From: Candidatus Parabeggiatoa sp. nov. 3
GTDB taxonomy: Bacteria; Pseudomonadota; Gammaproteobacteria; Beggiatoales; Beggiatoaceae
Direction: 5' to 3'
Assembly: GCA_003645185.1 (NCBI GenBank)
Contig: QNEL01000004.1
Span: forward strand, 1-42,596
DNA: 42,596 nucleotides
Shown here: one piece after another, positions 1-8,900 of the stretch
Layout of the letters: the number at the start of each line of letters is the position of its first letter
Position numbering within the stretch: position 1 is the stretch's first letter
Made by a program: the position numbers and the translations under genes
The notes under the pieces: model-generated
Told to the model about the DNA's origin: nothing
Databases searched by the model: none
The model's input: only the letters and a program-made list of their open reading frames with translations

Positions 1-2
1 AT

Positions 3-110
3 TTACTAGGCAAGGAAGATACGGCCAAAATTGGTATTGAGAATAAACGTCTAAAGGCAGGCTGGGACAATTCTTATCTTGAAAAAGTGTTGGCAGGTAT
101 GGCTTCATAG
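3..110 (+). CDS. 3' end of an unidentified protein (5' part outside window)
   Basis: Frame 3 is open from the left edge to a TAG at 108-110 and encodes about 35 residues ending in LEKVLAGMAS. The reading is rich in Lys, Glu and Asp and looks like a soluble alpha-helical C-terminus. It is followed at once by repeat-type intergenic sequence, as at other gene ends here. No family can be named from this fragment, and it could be a chance open frame. Confidence 0.4.
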   Translation, partial: LLGKEDTAKIGIENKRLKAGWDNSYLEKVLAGMAS

Positions 111-355
111 AGCGATAGCCCTGGTTAAATCCCCTGATCCGATGTACTAAACAACACCCCTCAAGTACTTTGGCTCATCGGATTGAGCGGATTGAGGTGT
201 TGGCGCTTTCCAATTAACGAGTCAAAATGCTCAAAACACCACGCCACCAAGGAGTGAGGGCTGATGATCCGTTATACTAAACGATTGACAGGATAAAACC
301 CAATAACACAACAAAATGGTGGGTTAAACGTCACAAGTGATATTACTTCATTGCG
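111..355. repeat. Intergenic dispersed repeats (GATCCGATGTACTAAAC and ATGGTGGG families)
   Basis: No gene was seen here. About 124-220 carries a unit containing GATCCGATGTACTAAAC, then AAGTACTTTGGCTCATCGG and a GGATTGAGCGGATTGAGG core. The same unit recurs almost unchanged at about 1123-1228. From about 315 an ATGGTGGG arm begins, whose partner CCACCCTACG lies inside the 3' end of the following minus-strand gene. Confidence 0.7.
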
Positions 356-544
356 CTACCGTTCTAGCCACCCTACGTTCGATCCTTGTTTAAGCTGACG
401 CGCTTTTAATGTCACAACACGCCGTCCTCCTTCACCTTGTTTTTTTCTAACATCTTGGCAAATGAGATGAATATCGTAGTTGAACTGCTTTGCATATTCA
501 TCTCGATATTTATAAATTTCTTCTACAATGGTATCTTTCCACAT
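356..544 (-). CDS. Small putative antitoxin partner of a PIN-domain gene
   Basis: A 62-residue acidic/basic helical protein starts MWKDTIVEEIYKYRDEYAKQ. It resembles small proteins commonly encoded beside VapC-like PIN proteins in cyanobacteria and Beggiatoa-like bacteria; this is from memory of the family, not a search. It starts 3 nt after the stop of the PIN gene, with GAGG about 9 nt upstream, so the two are probably cotranscribed in toxin-then-partner order. The last residues (NVGWLER) and the TAG stop are encoded by an intergenic repeat arm (GTAGGGTGG), so the native C-terminus has probably been replaced. The antitoxin role is inferred from position. Confidence 0.6.
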   Translation of the reverse strand: MWKDTIVEEIYKYRDEYAKQFNYDIHLICQDVRKKQGEGGRRVVTLKARQLKQGSNVGWLER

Positions 545-547
545 AGT

Positions 548-952
548 TTATACCTCACGTAATTCTTGTGGTGTACATATCGTTGGTGGCTCATAGCCAA
601 ATTCTCGACATAAAGCCTCTATTTTAGGACGAAGTGTCGCATTGGCAATATGGGTGCAATTCCAAGTCAACAGGTAATCCATACCATTAATGGTTGCGAC
701 AGAAATATGCAAAGCATCAATTTTAGCTTTTGGTGGAAGAGGAACTGTTTCTAATAATTGAGTGGCAAATGTTTCAACTTCCTCTGTGACATCAAGCTCT
801 AAAATACCCTCCAATTTTTCCAAACGCCTTTTTGCAGCATTTGGATCACCAGCCCCTGCTTCTTGAATAACAAAAGCTGATACATACAAATCAAATTGTT
901 CACAGTTATCCCACCATTCTTTAGTTGTTTCTTGATTGGCTGCCATTACCAA
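548..952 (-). CDS. PIN-domain (VapC-like) nuclease, N-terminally truncated
   Basis: The 134 residues match the body of a PIN-domain protein: the VSAFVIQEAGAGDP segment with an acidic residue, the KAKIDALHISVA segment with the third-motif Asp, and DYLLTWNCTHIAN near the end. PIN proteins of this type are metal-dependent RNases and usually act as type II toxins. Full-length relatives begin with a YIETT/DTS-like strand that carries the first catalytic acid; here it is missing. Upstream of the start the frame meets a TGA after ILKFAPIND, and then GTAGGGTGGG repeat sequence. The annotated start is TTG; the next ATG is at 946. Loss of the first acidic residue suggests an inactive, decaying gene. 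Confidence 0.65.
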   Translation of the reverse strand: MVMAANQETTKEWWDNCEQFDLYVSAFVIQEAGAGDPNAAKRRLEKLEGILELDVTEEVETFATQLLETVPLPPKAKIDALHISVATINGMDYLLTWNCTHIANATLRPKIEALCREFGYEPPTICTPQELREV

Positions 953-1376
953 ATCATTAATTGGAGCAAATTTTAGAATTCACAGTAATTGTAGGGTGGG
1001 TAGAACTTCGTTACAAAGAAGGCCAGCTTCGCAAAACCCACCAAAATCATGCCATCAATAAAAAAGATGACAAGATTGATTGATAAATGGTGGGCTTACT
1101 GGTCTGCGAATAGCGAAGCTCCTAGTTAAATCCCATGATCCGCTGTACTAAACAACAACCCTCAAGTACTTTGGCTCATGGGATTGAGCGGATTGAGGTA
1201 TTGGCTCTTTCCATTTAGCGGCTAGATTAAAAAGATAACTGAGCTAATCACTTTCAAAACACCACGCCATCAAGAAGTGATATCCTCTGAGCCGCTGTAC
1301 TAAACAACCCAAAGTCAATAGAAAGAGAACAAAATGGTGGGTTTAGCTTCGCTTACTTCGTATCGCTCTACCCACC
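953..1376. repeat. Intergenic repeat block between two PIN loci
   Basis: This gap has no supported gene. It contains a GTAGGGTGGGTAGAACTTCG arm (about 991-1010) facing CTTCGCAAAACCCACCA (to about 1047). A second copy of the GATCCGCTGTACTAAAC / GGATTGAGCGGATTGAGG unit is at about 1123-1228. An ATGGTGGGTTTAGCTTCGC arm (about 1334) faces CTACCCACCCTACGCTCGCT (about 1370-1387). The last arm runs into the 3' end of the next gene. Confidence 0.7.
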
Positions 1377-1562
1377 CTACGCTCGCTGATTGACTTGAAA
1401 ATGAAGATTATTACGCAGTGCCGCTTTTCGTCCTTTTTCTAGGAGGTAGTTTAGTCCATCAGTCGTATTCATGTTTTTAATTTCTTCATAGAGATTTTGC
1501 TTCAAATTCCAAACTTCTTGTTGTGCTTGTGGAACTTGCCGAGTCTCTTTAAGTTTGTTCAT
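1377..1562 (-). CDS. Small putative antitoxin partner of the downstream-numbered PIN gene
   Basis: About 61 residues, starting MNKLKETRQVPQAQQEVWNL with the start taken at ATG 1562. Further in-frame starts lie at 1565 (ATG) and 1577. The reading overlaps the end of the PIN gene by about 14 nt, typical of translational coupling. The composition is helical and charged, with no recognised DNA-binding motif. The stop TAG is supplied by the repeat sequence CGAGCGTAGGGTGGG that begins at the gene's 3' end. The antitoxin role is inferred from overlap with a PIN gene only. Confidence 0.55.
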   Translation of the reverse strand: MNKLKETRQVPQAQQEVWNLKQNLYEEIKNMNTTDGLNYLLEKGRKAALRNNLHFQVNQRA

Positions 1563-2043
1563 CATCAAGAACCTCAAAAGGTGTTAAAATTTCTAACGGA
1601 TGTAAATAATTGTTGTCTAAATTAACTTGTTTGAGCTTATATTTTCGATTGATATTGGCAAGATGTTTGTAATTCCACGTCAATAAAATATCAATTTGAT
1701 TGACCACACAGATAGCAACATGAAAAGCATCAGCCTTGCTTTTAGCTGGCAAAATACCTTTATTGAGATATAACTCAGACAATTGGACTATTTCATCTGA
1801 ACTTTGTTCGGCGACAAAAGATATTGGATAGTTATCAATGACTTCCATCAATTGAGTTCGTTTGTCATTATCTTGTGTCGCCTCAATTTCGGCAATAACA
1901 ATATTGGAAATATAAACATCATACTTTTCAGTTTTAACCCAATCTTCAAAAAATTCAATGGTTGCATCTCGTAATTGAGGTGCGTCATCAGCGAACAGAA
2001 AATTGATAACGGAAGTATCGAAGTAAATTTTTAGTCGTTTCAT
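1549..2043 (-). CDS. PIN-domain (VapC-like) nuclease, full length
   Basis: 164 residues with an intact PIN layout: MKRLKIYFDTSVINFLF carries the first catalytic Asp (D9), ISNIVIAEIEATQD the acidic residue of motif II, and KSKADAFHVAICVV the third acidic residue. DILLTWNYKHLANI is the conserved C-terminal strand. Proteins of this family cleave RNA with Mg2+ or Mn2+ and usually serve as toxins. Unlike the neighbouring PIN gene at 548-952, its N-terminus is complete. The short gene overlapping its 3' end is the likely antitoxin or partner. Both PIN loci keep the order nuclease first, small protein second, the reverse of most vapBC pairs. Confidence 0.8.
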   Translation of the reverse strand: MKRLKIYFDTSVINFLFADDAPQLRDATIEFFEDWVKTEKYDVYISNIVIAEIEATQDNDKRTQLMEVIDNYPISFVAEQSSDEIVQLSELYLNKGILPAKSKADAFHVAICVVNQIDILLTWNYKHLANINRKYKLKQVNLDNNYLHPLEILTPFEVLDDEQT

Positions 2044-2676
2044 AAAATGATTATATTCAAAACGCCTATCCTGTTTGAATCAGGATTCACCATATTAAAG
2101 GATTCACCGGATAAAAAATCCGCTTAATCCGCTGAATCCACTAACAAGTACAACGGATCAGGGGATTGAACGGATTGATGTGTTGGCTCTTTCTATTTAG
2201 CGGCTAGAAACTGGGGTGTGTCTGTTCCGGTATTTTGGTTTTTCAACCCAGATTTGTAGGGTGGGTAAGCGGGCGACAATGAACTCAATATAAACCCAGA
2301 TTTCACCGCCCGCTTGCCCACCATCTGTTCCGGTATTTTGGTTATTTTTTCAACCCCAGATTTGTAGGGTGGGTAAGCGGGCGGCAATGAACTTAATATT
2401 AACCCAAAATGTCACCGCCCGCTTGCCCACCATCCCACCTTCATGGAATAAAAATAGGGTGAAAAGCAAAAATTGGCTCAACAGACACACCCCAGGTAGA
2501 AACCAATGCCATTAAGTTAAGGGCAGACACACAGGTATGCCCCTACAATCGCAATTAGTACAACGGTTCAGGGGAGTGAACGGATTGGTGTAAGGGCCAA
2601 TTCTAAATCATAACTATAGAAATACCTCTCACATCAATCCGATCAAACCTCTGATCCGTTGTACTAAATCAACCCA
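2044..2676. repeat. Repeat-filled intergenic region
   Basis: No gene is supported. Two copies of a hairpin unit occur at about 2248-2325 and 2356-2433. Each has a left arm GTAGGGTGGGTAAGCGGGCG and a right arm CGCCCGCTTGCCCACCAT around an A/T-rich loop. A fragment of the ATGCCATTAAGTTAAG...GCCCCTAC family lies at about 2508-2548. Several pieces of the GTACAACGGATCAGGGGA type are at about 2150-2180 and 2558-2600. Short open frames here are translations of the repeats. Confidence 0.75.
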
Positions 2677-2853
2677 AGTACAGCGGATTGACGGTATAAA
2701 CGGATGACTCAATCAACCCAAGAAAAAAATCCGTTGATACCGCTAATCCGTTGTACTAAACAATCAACCCTAGTACAGCGGATTGACGGTATAAACGGAT
2801 GACTCAATCAATCTAAGAAAAAAATCCGTTGATACCGCTAATCCGTTGTACTA
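2677..2853. repeat. Two tandem 82-bp hairpin repeats (period 95 bp)
   Basis: Copies at 2677-2758 and 2772-2853 are almost identical. Each is an imperfect inverted repeat: left arm AGTACAGCGGATTGACGG..., right arm ...CCGCTAATCCGTTGTACT, about 29 nt each, around a loop of roughly 24 nt ending in a run of A. Such units are typical of small non-autonomous or REP-like elements. No coding capacity was seen. Confidence 0.75.
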
Positions 2854-2895
2854 ACACAAATAAACAACACAAAGTCAATAGAAAGAGAAAGAAAT

Positions 2896-2923
2896 GGTGG
2901 GTTTCGCGATAGCGAAACCCACC
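2896..2923 (-). terminator. Probable intrinsic terminator of the RHS gene, built from a repeat
   Basis: A perfect 12-bp stem (GGTGGGTTTCGC / GCGAAACCCACC) with a 4-nt loop sits 10 nt past the RHS stop codon. Reading the minus strand, it is followed by the T-rich run ATTTCTTTCTCTTTCT. The arms are the ATGGTGGG/CCACCCTAC repeat family, so a mobile or dispersed hairpin appears to double as a terminator. Confidence 0.55.
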
Positions 2924-2932
2924 CTACGCTCG

Positions 2933-5900
2933 CTAATTACCAAAAAGTATTCTACATATTTCAGAGTAATTGCGAGAACATCCTGATAATTTCCAAATGA
3001 TATGACGTTCCGCTTCATTTATAGCATCATTCAATTTATCATTTAATGCTTCCATATCACTGGGGTTGTCAACGGCTTTAACTTTATGAGCTGCTGTTAG
3101 AAAGTCATCTTCCCACTCTTCATGCTCTTTACTAAATTCATACGTGACGTTAATATCAAAGTCCGTAGAAATTTGCTCTTTCCAGTTCTCAATTCGCTCT
3201 TCTAAACTACCTTCTTTACTGAAAAGGGTTCTCAATGTACTTGAGATATCATTAAAAGATGTAGCGCAATTGTTCCCATTCCAACGTACTAAAGCATTAT
3301 ATGTTTCTTCAGCCATATCCATAGCTTTGTCTACATTATCGTATGGGTAATCTACCGAATGTGGGTCAGGTAATGCATAAATATGACCAAGCAAGGCTTC
3401 GTAACCCTCATGTGACCAAGAGTCTTGAAAAGCATGTAATCCCATACCTGTCAACATAATATCATTTGACGAGATACCATCATTTAAAGGCTCTTTTGCT
3501 GAAGAATAACCTGATTTTACAGTATCGACCCCCCAACTAAATGCAGTTCTAAAATGAAATTTAGAGGTTCCGTCAGGCCAATTAAACGGACCAGTTTCAT
3601 CATTATCATCAGTGTATTGAGCTGCCCATGCAATCATATAAGCTTCAGAAAATTCATAGTCTGTTGTTTTTTTATGCAGACCAATTGCTGCTGCAATGTA
3701 GTAGTTCATATAAAAATGGACATCTTTTGCATAATACCCATACAAATCAAAATAGGTAACAGGATTCCCCTCAACATACCCAAATCGATGCAAACTCATC
3801 GGCTCATCAATCACACCTCGATACAAATCCTGAGTCATCCAAACCCCAGTCTCCGGATCATAATGCCGCGCACCAAACCACAGCAACCCAGTATGCTCAT
3901 CATACTCCTTATCCGTCAAGGTATAATGATTATGCGGATCAGTGAAATTCCCATTCTCTGGCACGACTCCACCATAAGGATCATAGCGATAATTATGATG
4001 CGAATTACCATTATGCTTGGTTAAGCCGGACACATCACCTTTGAAGTTGTGGTGATACCAGTACATATTACCCTGCGTACCGCCTTTATACTGGTGCATC
4101 GTCATCAAACGGTTTGCTGCGCCGCGATAATAGTCAATCCGCTGACCATTGAGCATATTGTACTCTGCCACGGGGTCTAAGCCATCAAACACATATTGGG
4201 TTTGCTTATCGACGCCACCGCCTTTGGGCTGATTCAACTTCGGATCATAATGCTTGGCTAATCGCCGTCCACCGCCATCATAGTCTAACCAACTCACATC
4301 ACGATCTGTCCGTTTATCCCCTGCTTCAATTTGATAATTCTGCGCGACGATTAAACGGTTTTCTGGATCAAAGCGATAGTCAGTACTATAGTGATCAACG
4401 CCGTGTTCACCTTCAAGTAACTTATTGATACGATTACCATTCTCATCATAACGGAACGTGGTCAATAAATCCCCATTGGGCTTGTCCGAATCCATCACCT
4501 GCTTCAGCAACTGATTATTGGCATTGTAGGCATACGTCTTGCGGAAAGCATCAAAGGGTTCGTGCGTGGTCAAATCATCATTGCTCTCCCAAGCTAAACG
4601 ATTACCCACCGGATCATACGCATAAGCCATCACCACATCATCCCCGTTATTCTTCAAGGGCGAAATGGTTGCTGTCGCTAAGCGATGCACGCCATCATAA
4701 GTATACGTCTCGGTGATCTCAGACGGCTGTTGCCAACCATATTCCTTGACCACTTGGGTAACATGCCCCACCAAATTATACGCATAGTCAAAAGCACTAT
4801 GGGTTTTCTTCGCGCCCTCAACTTGACGATTCGCTAAAGTCAACACCCGATAAACCCGATCATACGTTTTATCGGTAACCATCGCGTTAGGATTAGTGGT
4901 ATGGGTAATATTGCCCACTTTATCGCGTTCATAAGCCGTCACTTGCTCATGCGGATCGGTCACTTTTGCCAGCCAATTATTCGGCGAATAGGCATAAGCC
5001 ACCTGATTTCCATCGGCATAACCCAATCCAACCCGATTACCGCCTGCATCATAAGCCGTTTGCAACACGCGACTAAACGGATCATCTTGAGCAATGCGCC
5101 GATTCAATGGATCATAAGTCCAAGTGGTGGTGCCCAAGCTGTCTTGCATTGAGGTGCGGTTATTATTGGGATCATAAGCATATTGAACTGTTGTCTCATC
5201 AACATAGCTGATTTTCTGCAATTGCTCATCTGGCAAATAGTTATACTGCGTCAAATCGCCTTTGGCATCTTGCCGCGAGACTTTATTGCCAACGCCATCA
5301 TAAGCGTATACCCAAACCTTGTTTAACGGATCGATTTCGCGAATGACTTGCCCAACCTTATCGTGTTCAAATAAGGTGATATGATCATTGGCATTCAGAA
5401 TCGAAGTCAACAAACCCCGCGCATCATAACCATATTGCGTGGCGACATTGACATCATTCGCATCCGCCGCATCCGCCTTAAAGTTCTGAATCACGCCATT
5501 CAAGCGATAAATCGCATCATAATCATACGCGGTGACGGTACCATCAGCTTCAATCAGTGCGGTGCGATTGCCCACGACATCATACTCAAATTGCTTGGTT
5601 TCATTCTCCGCATTAATCACCGCGACTAACTGATCCAAAGCATCATATTGATAGGCCGTCGAATTATCGTTAGCATCCGTCAAACGCAAGACGTTATCCA
5701 CTTTGTCATAGACTAAACGGCTAGAACCTTGTTCAAAATCAATCACTTCCGTGCGACGATTAGCAGCATCATAACGCAATTCTGCGGTAAAACCGCGAGG
5801 ATTAGTCAAGAACCGCAAATTACCGGCTAAATCATACTCAAAAGCCGTCTTGACATTAGTTTCATGATCAGCAGCCCCGTCTTTAAAATTGCTAATCCTT

Positions 5901-8900
5901 TGGACTAAACGATCCAACTCATTGTACTCGTGATGCGTTATCACACCCCGCCGATCAATCTTATCTGTCAATTTACCGTTAGGGTTGTACAGCAAAGTCA
6001 GCGCGTGTTGTTCTGGATCAACGACTTTATGCACCCGATAAGTCGGCGTATAGTCAATCTGAGTCGTATAACCCCGCGGATTCAGTACCGAAAGCAAATT
6101 TCCCATGGGATCATAGCGATATTGCCATTCATGCCCTTCGGCATTTTGCTTGCTAATCTTACGGCCTTGCACATCATATTGATAATGCGTGGTATACCCT
6201 TTGGGATCAGTCACTTGCAAAACATCACCGACTAAATTATAAGCGTATTGCGTCGTGACATGGGTGTCTGCATTAGAGACAGCCCCCGATTTATAATTAC
6301 GCACAACGGAAATGGCGCGAGACAAGGCATCATACTCGGTATGATCAACCCGTCCAGCCGCATCAATGAGATCGACGATCTTACCCACCGCATTGTAATG
6401 CAATTCAGAATGACTATTTAACGGCCCTTGAATTTGAGTAATGCGTGACAGTTCATCGCGGCTCAAAGTCCAATCCCGCCCTTCAGCATCTTGAAAACCA
6501 AGCAATTCACTCATCAAGCCATAAGTATAATTATTGACGGCAAAATGGAGTTGATTGTCGATTTTGACCACTTTATCGGCCAGATTATACTGATAAACGA
6601 TTTCACCCTGATTCGGATCGATTTTGCTGATCAGGTTATCGTTAGCATCAAACCCAAAACCAAGTTGATAACCTAACGGCCCTGCAAACGCGGTTAAATT
6701 GCTATTCGGATCATAGGTATAGTGATAAGTATTGCCCATTGGTTTTTGCAACTTGACCAAACGCCCTAAACCATCATGCTCAAAACGAGTGGCAGCACCG
6801 TCAGCCTTCGTCACTGCAACCAAATCACCCTCACCATCATATTCATTCTGGGTAGAATGTTGAGCCAAATCATAAAGATGCGTTGGCAAACCGCGCCCAT
6901 CATATTGAATCGTCGCACAGTCTTGCAATGGCATACACACTTTAACCACATTACTGGCCTCATCATATTCAAAGGTAAACGCACGAGTCGTATTCGCATC
7001 AATCCGTTCTTGCATTGAAACAACCCGATTTTGATCGTTATAGGCCCAAGCCTTATGCCAACCCAGCGGCCCATCCGCCGTCAAGCGATTGCCCCGATCA
7101 TCATACGTCCAATGCCACTCCGCATCAGCCTGATTTTGGTAATAAATACGATTGAAATCATCATCATAGCCATATTGCTCGCTAGTGCCATCGGGATGCT
7201 CAACTTGAGTCAAGCGACTCGCCTCATCATAATGATGTACCGTTTTATAACCATAAGCATTGGCAATTGTAGAAGTGCTACCGTCTTCACTGTATTCAAA
7301 ATCATACTGCTCAGTTTCTCCCACAGTTTGTTGGACAACCCGCCAATTTTCGGCATCGTAAGTCATTTGCACTTTCGGATGCCCTTTCGGTGTCATCATT
7401 TTGACTAACTGCTTATTGTCATCATATTGATATTCAGTGCGATTGCCTTTACCGTCGATAAACGCCGTCAACAAACCCTCGGTATATTCATAAGACAAGC
7501 TAATCTCTTCAGGCAGTTGCGCTTGAATAATTTGCCCATCGTCATTATGAGAGAACTGTATCCAACGCCCACTGGCATTTTCCACTCGCGTCAATAACTC
7601 ATCAGCATACTCAAAGGTGATTTCATTGCCATTGCGATCCGAAATCCCAATGAGTTGCCCATCAGCATTGAAGCGTTTTTTCTCCAACGAGTTTTTATCC
7701 AGCAAGACATACTCATCGCCTTCTTGAGTCAACTCATCAAAATGGTTAGGTGAATCAGAGACATAGCTATCACCTTCTTTTTTGAATAAGACAGTATGCC
7801 CATCAGGATAGATAATTTGTACGCCCTCAAACTGCGGCGCTTTATCGACAACTAACAAATACACCCCAAAAGGCGAAATCCAACCTGGGCCAAAATAGCG
7901 TGGCGGCCCGGCAACAATTTCTTGCTCATTGCCATTATCCGTATAACGTACAATTGCAGCAGAGGGCCATAAAGCGGCCAGTGAATTATAAGTCCGCATC
8001 AAATTCAAGCCCGTCTCACCCACACCTGCAATCGTGGCATCTAGCACCAGATAAACAAAGTTACCATTAGCAGTATTGATAGGATCAGCTTCGGAACCTT
8101 GATAACCCCCACAGTCTTTCAAACAAGATGGGCCATGATTAGCAGAATTAGTGTCTGGCGCACTAATTGGCCCAAACGAACTTTCACCACACATATTCGA
8201 GGCTTTCACTTGAAACCCATTGCCGCCATCAGATTCAAAACTGACAGAACCTTCACCCGTTTCATCAGAAACGGAAGCATTAGGAAGAGACAGGCCTTGC
8301 CCACTTTGCCATAACTCGACAGAGTCAATCGTCGGCGGTTCAATGGACAAACACGGATCAACGGTGAATGTACCCGTTAATTGTTCACCCGTAGGCTCAC
8401 CCTTTTCATCAAGAATGTCATAAATGACTGTAAAATCCCCCCCTTCTTTGGGTGTTGTCGGCGCAGCAAAACTCACGCTAACTGATTTCGTTTGCCCAGC
8501 ATCGACATTAAGAGCAGAAATGCCTCCAAAATATCCCTCCGAAAACTCAGCACCACTGAGCGTCGCACCACTAAAGGCTAATTCAAAACCCTCAGCATCA
8601 CAGTCTTGATCATTCTCAACTTGCCATGCCAACGTAATGTTTTGATCCGGTTCCACCGGTTCAAGACTCACTTCACTGGTTACCGCTTTCACTGTTGGAA
8701 AACAGGGTGGTGGCGGAGGTGGTGGTGGCGGAGGTGGTGGCGGTGGCAGTGGTGGTGGATCAGGATCAGGTGTTGGATCAGGATCAGGTATTGGATCGGG
8801 ATCAGGTGTTGGATCAGGATCAGGTATTGGATCGGGATCAGGTATTGGATCGGGATCAGGTATTGGATCGGGAATTGGTTCTGGCTCCGGCTCTGGTTCC

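Noticed and set aside
2193-2387. 64-residue minus-strand frame with PPAYPPYKSG repeats
   Set aside because: It is a translation of the GTAGGGTGGG hairpins; no independent support.
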